The notes below the pieces were generated by a model. It searched no databases, was not told where the DNA came from, and saw nothing but the letters and a program-made list of their open reading frames with translations. Below are positions 1-5,000 of a DNA stretch of 7,666 nucleotides, piece by piece; positions within the stretch are counted from its first letter, which is position 1; each line of letters starts with the position of its first letter. The DNA is taken from contig JAPLIW010000551.1 in assembly GCA_026388915.1 (NCBI GenBank), forward strand, positions 1-7,666, written 5' to 3'. The position numbers were made by a program, and so were the translations under genes. This DNA is from Deltaproteobacteria bacterium. Its GTDB lineage: Bacteria; Desulfobacterota; SM23-61.

Positions 1-666
1 CGGCAGGATCAGGACGCCCTGGCGTTCCGGAGCCAGCAGAATGCCGGAAGGGCGATCAAGGAAGGGCGGTTCAAGGATGAGATCGTTCCGGTTATGATCC
101 CCCAGAAGAAAGGGGACCCGGTGGCCTTCCAGGTGGACGAGCATCCCCGGCCCACCACCACCCTGGAGGCCCTGGCCGGGCTGAGGCCCGCCTTCAAGAA
201 AGACGGGACGGTGACCGCGGGCAACGCATCGGGGATCAACGACGGAGCGGCGGCGATCGTGGTCATGTCGGCGGAGAAGGCCAAGGCGCTGGGAATAGAG
301 CCCCTTGCCAAAATCAAAGCTTACGCCACGGCGGGCGTCGCCCCGGACATTATGGGAACCGGGCCGGTTCCGTCCAGCCAGAAAGCCCTGGCCAAAGCCG
401 GCCTGGCGGTGAAAGACCTGGACCTGATCGAAGCCAACGAGGCTTTCGCGGCCCAGGCCGTCTACGTGAACAAAACCATGGGCTGGGATATGGCGAAAGT
501 CAACGTGAACGGCGGAGCCGTCGCCCTGGGCCATCCTATCGGCGCCAGCGGAGCCCGCATCCTGGTCACTCTCCTCCATGAGATGAAAAAGCGCAAATCC
601 CGTTACGGGATCGCCACGCTTTGCGTCGGCGGAGGAATGGGCGCAGCTTTGATTGCGGAAATGTAA
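1..666 (+). CDS. Acetyl-CoA acetyltransferase (thiolase), C-terminal part, 5' end outside window
   Basis: The open frame runs from the first base to a TAA at 664-666, giving 221 residues; thiolases are usually about 390, so roughly the N-terminal 170 residues, including the nucleophilic cysteine, lie upstream. Seen in the sequence: the NEAFA motif (Asn at codon 436-438), the GHPIGASGAR motif with its catalytic His at 532-534, and the C-terminal CVGGGMG motif with the second catalytic Cys at 622-624. Residues around 45-85 (TTLEALAGLRPAFKKDGTVT, then GNASGINDGAAA) match the thiolase core. By family knowledge it condenses two acetyl-CoA to acetoacetyl-CoA or cleaves acetoacetyl-CoA, in the cytoplasm. 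The motif style fits the short-chain acetoacetyl-CoA type better than the long-chain beta-oxidation type, but a broader acyl-CoA acyltransferase is possible. Nothing looks broken; the missing start is a window effect. No partner gene of the same pathway is visible downstream. Confidence 0.95.
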   Translation, partial: RQDQDALAFRSQQNAGRAIKEGRFKDEIVPVMIPQKKGDPVAFQVDEHPRPTTTLEALAGLRPAFKKDGTVTAGNASGINDGAAAIVVMSAEKAKALGIEPLAKIKAYATAGVAPDIMGTGPVPSSQKALAKAGLAVKDLDLIEANEAFAAQAVYVNKTMGWDMAKVNVNGGAVALGHPIGASGARILVTLLHEMKKRKSRYGIATLCVGGGMGAALIAEM

Positions 667-722
667 TACCCCCACCCTTTCCCTCTCCTCTGAGAGACGG
701 TGTAGTAACGAAAAGTGAGAGG

Positions 723-825
723 CGTCATTCCCGCGCAAGCCGGAATCCAGTGCATCCTTGATATTGCAATGTAGGGGCGCAAGGCCTTGCGCCCCTGCTG
801 GATGCCCGCCTCCGCGGGCATGACG
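723..825. repeat. Composite inverted-repeat element (dRS3/REP-like arms)
   Basis: Two 28-base arms, 723-750 and 798-825, are imperfect inverted copies of each other (about 22 of 28 positions match), each running from CGTCAT to ATCCAG in its own orientation. Each arm is also self-complementary: the right arm contains ATGCCCGC (802-809) and GCGGGCAT (814-821), a perfect 8-bp stem with a 4-base loop; the left arm contains the weaker ATTCC/GGAAT pair (727-746). Translated on the minus strand the arms give the peptides 'FVMPAEAGIQ' and 'WIPACAGMT', a familiar signature of a widely dispersed bacterial repeat that is often mis-annotated as protein. The arms resemble Neisseria dRS3 repeats (ATTCCC-N8-GGGAAT), but kinship is inference. 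The loop holds a second palindrome, listed separately. No gene is seen in this gap (667-872). Confidence 0.8.
771..798. repeat. GTAGGGGCG-type palindrome nested in the larger element
   Basis: Bases 773-796 form a perfect 24-base palindrome made of AGGGGCGCAAGG followed by its exact complement, with no loop. It begins GTAGGGGCG at 771-779. The hairpin at 4900-4924 begins with the same nine bases and also closes with CGCCC, but has a different stem interior, so the two look like members of one dispersed hairpin family. No T-run follows, so a classic intrinsic terminator is not supported. Confidence 0.7.
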
Positions 826-872
826 AATGATGAGCCAGTCTCGGAAGGGGAAGGAAGAGGAGGGGTGAGGTG

Positions 873-1610
873 ATGCGCAATATCAAGCTGGTCATCGAGT
901 ATGATGGGACGAATTACCACGGGTGGCAGGTTCAGCCCAACGGGCTGACCGTCCAGGAAGTCATCGAAGAAAAAATTGCCATTATGACCCGGCAGCACAT
1001 CCCGCTGATCGGTTCCGGGAGGACCGATGCCGGGGTGCACGCGCTGGGGCAGGTCGCCAACTTCCGAACCACTTCCACCATTCCGGTCGAAGGATTTCAC
1101 AGGGGGCTGAACAGCCTCCTCCCCCGCGATATCGTCATTCAATCCGCCGAAGAAGTCGACCTCCAGTTTCACGCCCAGCACGGGGCCAAGCGGAAAACCT
1201 ACCGCTATGTCATCCTCCATCGCGAAGTTCCCTCCGCCCTGTTCCGGAATTATTCATGGCGTGTTCCTGGGGCCCTGGATGTCCGGGCCATGGAGGAAGC
1301 CTCCCGCCTTCTCCTCGGGAAGCAGGACTTTACTTCCTTTCAGGGGGCCGAAGCGGACACCGAAGACCCGGTCCGGGAAGTGTTTCAATCCGGATGGTCG
1401 GAGAAAGAGATCAATTTTCTCCACTTCACCATTGAAGCCGACGGATTCCTGAAGCACATGGTCCGCAACGCCGTGGGCACCCTGGTGGAGGTGGGAAAGG
1501 GGAAACGGTCCCCGGAACAATTCGGGCAGGTTCTGCGCGCCCGGGACCGCCGCCAGGCGGGAATGACCGCGCCCCCCCAGGGTCTTTTCCTGGTGGAAGT
1601 AAAATATTAG
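873..1610 (+). CDS. truA: tRNA pseudouridine synthase A (TruA)
   Basis: By family knowledge TruA isomerises uridines 38-40 in the anticodon stem-loop of many tRNAs to pseudouridine, acting as a cytoplasmic homodimer. The 245-residue product has normal length. It shows the N-terminal EYDGTNYHGWQ strand (residues 9-19), the catalytic loop GSGRTDAGVHALGQ (47-60) with nucleophile Asp52, the KRKTYRY strand (106-112) carrying the conserved active-site tyrosine, the LLGKQDFTSFQG segment in the C-terminal half, the HMVRNAVGTLVEVG helix, and a terminal GLFLVEVKY strand. I chose ATG 873, nine bases after AGGAGG (858-863); a GTG immediately before it at 870 would add one residue and cannot be excluded. 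The gene follows the thiolase after a 206-base repeat-filled gap and ends with TAG before an AT-rich control region, so it is probably not part of the downstream catabolic locus. The RBS may be occluded by a polypyrimidine tract at 682-690 (see findings). Confidence 0.97.
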   Translation: MRNIKLVIEYDGTNYHGWQVQPNGLTVQEVIEEKIAIMTRQHIPLIGSGRTDAGVHALGQVANFRTTSTIPVEGFHRGLNSLLPRDIVIQSAEEVDLQFHAQHGAKRKTYRYVILHREVPSALFRNYSWRVPGALDVRAMEEASRLLLGKQDFTSFQGAEADTEDPVREVFQSGWSEKEINFLHFTIEADGFLKHMVRNAVGTLVEVGKGKRSPEQFGQVLRARDRRQAGMTAPPQGLFLVEVKY

Positions 1611-1616
1611 CTGCTT

Positions 1617-1643
1617 AGACCAACACCCCATCGCTTTTGGTCT
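1617..1643. other. Perfect 7-bp inverted repeat after truA
   Basis: AGACCAA (1617-1623) and TTGGTCT (1637-1643) are exact inverted copies separated by 13 bases. They sit seven bases after the truA stop and abut the putative -35 box at 1643-1648. No U-run follows at once, so an intrinsic terminator is weak; the pair could instead be a second protein-binding site, or chance. Confidence 0.3.
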
Positions 1644-1671
1644 TGCCGAATTATTTTGAATAGAACATAAT
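1643..1671 (+). promoter_or_regulatory. Candidate sigma70-type promoter for the aminotransferase locus
   Basis: TTGCCG at 1643-1648 (4 of 6 match to TTGACA) and CATAAT at 1666-1671 (5 of 6 match to TATAAT) are separated by exactly 17 bases, in the one clearly AT-rich gap of the window. Transcription would begin near 1677-1679, about 65 bases before the aminotransferase ATG. It is the best promoter-like sequence found by eye and probably drives 1744 onward. Confidence 0.55.
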
Positions 1672-1675
1672 GAAA

Positions 1676-1690
1676 ACAAAATTATTTTGT
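1676..1690. promoter_or_regulatory. Candidate operator: 15-bp perfect palindrome at the expected transcription start
   Basis: ACAAAAT-T-ATTTTGT is a perfect 7-1-7 palindrome that would overlap the start point of the promoter at 1643-1671. Its core AATTATTTTG (1680-1689) occurs a second time at 1649-1658, inside the -35/-10 spacer, 31 bases upstream, close to three helical turns. Repeated, phased half-sites over a promoter are typical of a repressor site. No regulator gene lies in the window, so the protein is unknown, and AT-rich palindromes can arise by chance. Confidence 0.4.
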
Positions 1691-1737
1691 CCAGAGGGAG
1701 ATGGAGATTTTTCGATATCGCTTAATCCAGAGGGAGA
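1690..1737 (+). repeat. Duplicated ribosome-binding box before the aminotransferase
   Basis: The 12-base sequence TCCAGAGGGAGA occurs at 1690-1701 and again at 1726-1737, 36 bases apart. The second copy supplies GAGGGAG (1730-1736), seven bases before the ATG at 1744, and is the working Shine-Dalgarno. The first copy runs straight into an ATG at 1701-1703 with no spacer, so it is unlikely to start translation; it looks like a small local duplication in the leader. Confidence 0.6.
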
Positions 1738-1743
1738 AATTAC

Positions 1744-3072
1744 ATGAGTCCAAGCGACGTCAAGAAGTATGATAAAGAATTCGTGGTCCACTCCTGGAGT
1801 GTGCAGTCGGCCCTGGACCCCCTGGTTATCACCAAAACCCAGGGTGTGCACATGTGGGACGAAAACGGGAAGCGGTACATCGACATGACTTCCCAGCTCC
1901 TGAATCAGAACATCGGCCACCAGCACCCCAAAGTGGTCCAGGCCATCAAAGACCAGGCGGAGAAGCTCTGCTTTATCGCTCCGGGGGTAGCGTACGAGTC
2001 GCGCTCCTTCCTGGGGAAGGCCCTGGCGGAGGTTACTCCGGGGGATCTGAAGAGATTCTTCTTCACCCTCGGCGGGGCGGACGCCAACGAGAACGCCGTG
2101 AAGATCGCCCGCATGTACACCAAAAAATGGAAGATTATCACCCGCTACCGATCCTATCACGGCGCCACCTACGGAGCCATCGCCCTGACCGGAGACCCGC
2201 GGCGTCCCCCGGTTGAGCCGGTCATGCCCGGAGTGGTCCGGGTTTTTGACCCCTACTGCTACCGCTGCTCTTTCGGCCTGACCTACCCGAGTTGCAAACT
2301 CCGCTGTGCCGACTCCGTAGAAGAAGTCATCATGTACGAAACCCCGGAGACCGTGGCCGCGGTGCTCGTGGAGTCGGTGGTGGGCAGCAACGGGCTGATC
2401 GTCCCTCCGGACGGCTATATGCAACGGCTGAGAGAAATCTGCACCCGGAACAAGGTTCTGCTGATTGCCGACGAGGTCATGGCCGGGTTCGGCCGGTGCG
2501 GCAAGTGGTTCGCCATCGATAACTGGAATGTGGTGCCCGACATGATCACCATGGCTAAAGGGCTGACTTCGGGGTATGTCCCCCTGGGGGCCGTGGCCAT
2601 TTCCCGGAAGATCATGGAAGTCCTGGACAAGCAGATGCTCTGGGCCGGGCTGACCTACAACGCCCATCCCCTGGCCTGCGGCGCGGCCATCGCTACCCTG
2701 AAAGTCTACCGGGATGATAAACTGATGGAAAACGCGGTGGCCATGGGAGAGGTGATTCGCAAAGAGACGGAATCCATGAAAGCCAGGCACAAATGCCTCG
2801 GGGATGCCCGGGGGATCGGGCTATTCTGGGCCCTCGAGCTGGTCAAAGACAAGAAGACCCGGGAGCCCCTGGTGAAATGGAATGCCATGGGGGCCGACGC
2901 AGCCATCGCCAAGGAGATCAATAAACGGCTTCTCGAAGGGGGGGTCTACACGACGGTGCGCTGGAACTTCCTCTTCGTGGCTCCTCCGCTGTGCATTAAG
3001 GAAAATGAACTTCGGGAAGGCCTGGCAGTGATCGATAAAGTGCTGGATTACGCGGATACGATGGCGGCGTAA
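1744..3072 (+). CDS. Class III PLP-dependent aminotransferase with a four-cysteine insert
   Basis: A 442-residue, full-length fold-type I aminotransferase (class III, the omega/GABA/ornithine group). Seen: the N-terminal VHSWSVQSALDPLVI segment, the IGHQHPKVV motif, the phosphate-binding GGADANEN loop (110-117), YHG with His139, the Asp243 of LIADEVMAGFGR that would pair with the PLP ring nitrogen, and Lys272 in TMAKGLTSGY as Schiff-base lysine. Residues 172-188 hold Cys172, Cys175, Cys184 and Cys188 (C-X2-C-X8-C-X3-C), a possible metal or Fe-S site. The start has a clear Shine-Dalgarno seven bases upstream. By family it moves an amino group from an amine or omega-amino acid to pyruvate or 2-oxoglutarate in the cytoplasm. 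The overall pattern recalls enzymes annotated as taurine or GABA transaminases, but the substrate is not determinable. It is first in the locus, behind the promoter at 1643-1671, and is followed after three bases by a heptamer repeat array. Confidence 0.93.
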   Translation: MSPSDVKKYDKEFVVHSWSVQSALDPLVITKTQGVHMWDENGKRYIDMTSQLLNQNIGHQHPKVVQAIKDQAEKLCFIAPGVAYESRSFLGKALAEVTPGDLKRFFFTLGGADANENAVKIARMYTKKWKIITRYRSYHGATYGAIALTGDPRRPPVEPVMPGVVRVFDPYCYRCSFGLTYPSCKLRCADSVEEVIMYETPETVAAVLVESVVGSNGLIVPPDGYMQRLREICTRNKVLLIADEVMAGFGRCGKWFAIDNWNVVPDMITMAKGLTSGYVPLGAVAISRKIMEVLDKQMLWAGLTYNAHPLACGAAIATLKVYRDDKLMENAVAMGEVIRKETESMKARHKCLGDARGIGLFWALELVKDKKTREPLVKWNAMGADAAIAKEINKRLLEGGVYTTVRWNFLFVAPPLCIKENELREGLAVIDKVLDYADTMAA

Positions 3073-3075
3073 AAG

Positions 3076-3187
3076 CATAGAGCATAGAGAAATGATCACC
3101 GACCAATGATCATTGATCAATGGCCAATGGTCAATGACCAATGATCAATGGGCAATGACCAAAGAGCAAATAACGAATAACGTATAA
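3076..3187. repeat. Phase-locked heptamer array (16 x 7 bp)
   Basis: Starting three bases after the aminotransferase stop, 112 bases can be read as sixteen consecutive 7-base units with no insertion or deletion. Fourteen or more begin with C, mostly CA. The units drift along the array: two CATAGAG copies (3076-3089), then CAATGAT/CAATGGC/CAATGAC variants (about 3104-3159), then AT-rich CAAATAA, CGAATAA and CGTATAA (3167-3187). The 12-base palindrome CAATGATCATTG lies at 3104-3115. There is no gene in this 3073-3223 gap. Degenerate, phase-preserving units point to slippage-type growth; function is unknown. The CATAGAG unit recurs at 4868-4874. Confidence 0.8.
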
Positions 3188-3223
3188 CGATTTAAATCAC
3201 TCCTTAGCATGATCGGTGATTCA

Positions 3224-4879
3224 ATGATTAAGGCGAGAAAATCCCATCAGATTCCTCCCGAAGCTGCTGCCGACCTCATCCTGTGGAGCGGAAATATCAT
3301 CACTGTGGACCCGAAAAGACCGGTGGCTCAAGCAGTGGCCGTCAAGGACGGGCGCTTCCTGAAAGTCGGGAGGAATGAAGAAATCAAAGCCCTGGCGGGT
3401 CGCAAGACCCGAAGAATCGACCTTCGGGGGCGGACGGTAACCCCGGGCTTTATCGATTCGCACCAGCATTTGTCCCAGTATGGCACGGATCTCCTGCAGA
3501 TCGATTGCAGCCCGAAACGCTGCAAAACCATTGCCGACATTCAGAAGGCCGTGCTGCAGGAAGCCAAGCGGAAGCCCCCCGGGGAATGGATCCGGGGAGT
3601 CGGTTACGACGATACTAAAACCCAGGCCGGAAAGGTGTTGACCCGCTGGGAGTTGGATGAAGTCGCCCCGGGGCACCCGGTTTTTATCCAGCAAGTCAGC
3701 GGCCATTGGGGGGTGGTAAACAGCAAAGCCCTGGAAGCCGGCGGAATTCGGGAGGATTCCCGCGATCCCAAGGGCGGCGCCTACGGACGCGACCGCGGCA
3801 CGGAGGGATTAAACGGCATTCTTTATGAACAGGCTGAGTTTGCCTTCGTTTTTGAAGGGACCACCGGTCAGCCGCCGATCATTCCGCCCTTTTCCCTGAA
3901 GGATCGGGTGAAGGGAATGCGCCTGGCTGGGAATCGCTACCTGGCCTCGGGAATCACGAGCGTGCACGATGCTCTCGTTTCCGCCCAAACCCTGGAGACC
4001 TATCAGAAAGCGTTGAGAACCGGGGAGTTGAAACTGCGGGTTTACATGCTCATCAGTATCGAGTACCTCCCCCAGCTTCGGGCTTTGAACCTGAGGACCG
4101 GATTCGGGAATGAGTGGCTGAAGATCGGGGGGGTCAAGATTCTGGCGGATGGGGCCATCGCCGGCCGCACCGCCTACCTGTCCGAACCGTATATCGGGTC
4201 CGAGGACCGGGGAATCCTGGCCGTTGAATCGGAACAGGTCCTCCATGATTTGATCCGCCAGGGCCATGATGCGGGTTTCCAAGTCTGCGTCCATGCCAAC
4301 GGGGACCGGGTCATCGAAATGGCTCTGGACGGGTTTGAGAAAACACTGGAGGAATTTCCCCGGAGGGACCATCGCCACCGGCTGGAGCATTGCACGGTGG
4401 TGAACCCCGAAATATTGAAACGGATCAAAAAGCTTAAGCTGCTGGTGACTCCCTTTGGGTCCTACATTTACCACCACGGCGAGAAGATGATTCCCTATTA
4501 CGGAACTAAGCGGGTGGAGATGATGTTCGCCCACCGTTCTTTTCTGGATTATGGCATCGCCGTGTCGGGCGCCTCGGACAATCCCTGCGGGCCCTATGAG
4601 CCCCTGCTGGCCATCCAGAGCTGCGTGACCCGGAAGAGTTCCGCCGGAGAATCACTGGGTTCCCGCCAGAGGATTACCGTAGAGGAGGCCATCTCCCTCT
4701 ACACCATGGCGTCGGCTTACGCTTCCTTCGAGGAAAACATCAAGGGTTCGATCACTCCCGGCAAGCTGGCGGACCTGGTCGTTCTGGGAGAAGACCCCCG
4801 GAAGGTCGATCCGGAGGAGATTAAAGACATCCCGGTGGAGATGACCATCGTGGGGGGGAAAATAGAGCATAGAGCGTAG
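3224..4879 (+). CDS. Amidohydrolase family 3 (YtcJ/NfdA-like) metal-dependent hydrolase
   Basis: A 551-residue protein of typical length for the amidohydrolase-3 group. Seen, numbered from ATG 3224: the N-terminal beta strand ADLILWSGNIITVD, PGFIDSHQH with metal ligands His80 and His82, Lys305 in VKILADGA (candidate bridging lysine), His357 in VHANGD, His389 in RLEHC, Asp452 in SGASDNP, and a C-terminal sandwich segment KGSITPGKLADLVVLGEDP. No signal peptide, so it is cytoplasmic. The family hydrolyses amides, formamides and related C-N bonds; the substrate is not known. An ATG at 3209 would add five residues but has no Shine-Dalgarno; 3224 has a weak GGTGA (3215-3219) four bases before it and keeps the usual distance to ADLIL. 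The last codons (GAG CAT AGA GCG TAG) fall in a heptamer array, so the tail EHRA is repeat-derived. Next to transporter genes, it probably processes an imported compound. Confidence 0.9.
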   Translation: MIKARKSHQIPPEAAADLILWSGNIITVDPKRPVAQAVAVKDGRFLKVGRNEEIKALAGRKTRRIDLRGRTVTPGFIDSHQHLSQYGTDLLQIDCSPKRCKTIADIQKAVLQEAKRKPPGEWIRGVGYDDTKTQAGKVLTRWELDEVAPGHPVFIQQVSGHWGVVNSKALEAGGIREDSRDPKGGAYGRDRGTEGLNGILYEQAEFAFVFEGTTGQPPIIPPFSLKDRVKGMRLAGNRYLASGITSVHDALVSAQTLETYQKALRTGELKLRVYMLISIEYLPQLRALNLRTGFGNEWLKIGGVKILADGAIAGRTAYLSEPYIGSEDRGILAVESEQVLHDLIRQGHDAGFQVCVHANGDRVIEMALDGFEKTLEEFPRRDHRHRLEHCTVVNPEILKRIKKLKLLVTPFGSYIYHHGEKMIPYYGTKRVEMMFAHRSFLDYGIAVSGASDNPCGPYEPLLAIQSCVTRKSSAGESLGSRQRITVEEAISLYTMASAYASFEENIKGSITPGKLADLVVLGEDPRKVDPEEIKDIPVEMTIVGGKIEHRA

Positions 4880-4895
4880 AGCTAAGAGCACAGAG
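4861..4895. repeat. Second heptamer array, overlapping the end of the amidohydrolase gene
   Basis: Five 7-base units in phase: AATAGAG, CATAGAG, CGTAGAG, CTAAGAG and CACAGAG. The amidohydrolase stop TAG at 4877-4879 is inside the third unit. CATAGAG is identical to the first two units of the array at 3076-3187, which also hugs a stop codon. The rest of the gap to 5000 holds the hairpin at 4904-4924 and the binding-protein leader. Confidence 0.7.
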
Positions 4896-4899
4896 AAAA

Positions 4900-4924
4900 G
4901 TAGGGGCGACCCGGCGGGTCGCCC
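4900..4924. repeat. GTAGGGGCG hairpin, perfect 9-bp stem
   Basis: GGGCGACCC (4904-4912) and GGGTCGCCC (4916-4924) are exact complements with a three-base loop. The element opens with GTAGGGGCG, as does the palindrome at 771-796. It is very stable and lies between the amidohydrolase and the binding-protein gene. No T-run follows on the + strand (ATGGCGGGGG comes next), so it is not a normal terminator; it might act as an RNA-stability or partial attenuation stem, or be only a dispersed repeat. Confidence 0.65.
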
Positions 4925-4982
4925 ATGGCGGGGGATAGCAAAAAAAAGGAATAAAGTCTATTCGATTATGCACAGCGAGATG

Positions 4983-4989
4983 GGAGGAG
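4983..4989 (+). promoter_or_regulatory. Shine-Dalgarno GGAGGAG that sets the binding-protein start
   Basis: GGAGGAG at 4983-4989 lies 11 bases before ATG 5001 and is the strongest Shine-Dalgarno near any candidate start here. It lies downstream of the earlier in-frame ATGs at 4968 and 4980, which lack a well-placed site, so it argues for initiation at 5001. Confidence 0.7.
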
Positions 4990-5000
4990 AAAATTTAAAA

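Noticed and set aside
603..1220. Minus-strand open frame of 205 codons with MPAEAGIQ and IPACAGMT peptides
   Set aside because: It crosses the inverted-repeat element and lies antisense to the thiolase end and truA; those peptides are the usual spurious translation of this repeat.
1701..1772. Small open frame of 23 codons starting at the first RBS copy, overlapping the aminotransferase start
   Set aside because: The AGGGAG abuts the ATG with no spacer, and nothing in the peptide suggests a real product; a leader peptide is possible but unsupported.
1651..2790. Long minus-strand open frame (379 codons) opposite the aminotransferase
   Set aside because: GC-rich shadow of a strongly conserved gene; the product has no recognisable domain and the + strand carries all class III motifs.
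3076..3187. CRISPR array
   Set aside because: Units are 7 bases long and degenerate, with no alternating repeat and spacer of the usual 25-40 base size.
3160..3188. Possible promoter before the amidohydrolase with TATAAC at 3183-3188
   Set aside because: The -10-like box is good, but no acceptable -35 lies 16-18 bases upstream, and the sequence is better explained as the end of the heptamer array.
4904..4924. Intrinsic terminator after the amidohydrolase
   Set aside because: The stem is strong but no U-run follows on the + strand, and only a broken pyrimidine stretch follows on the minus strand.
4968..5000. Earlier ATG starts (4968, 4980) for the binding protein
   Set aside because: They would place a polar MHSEMGGENLK stretch before the signal peptide, and the strong GGAGGAG lies after them, properly ahead of ATG 5001.
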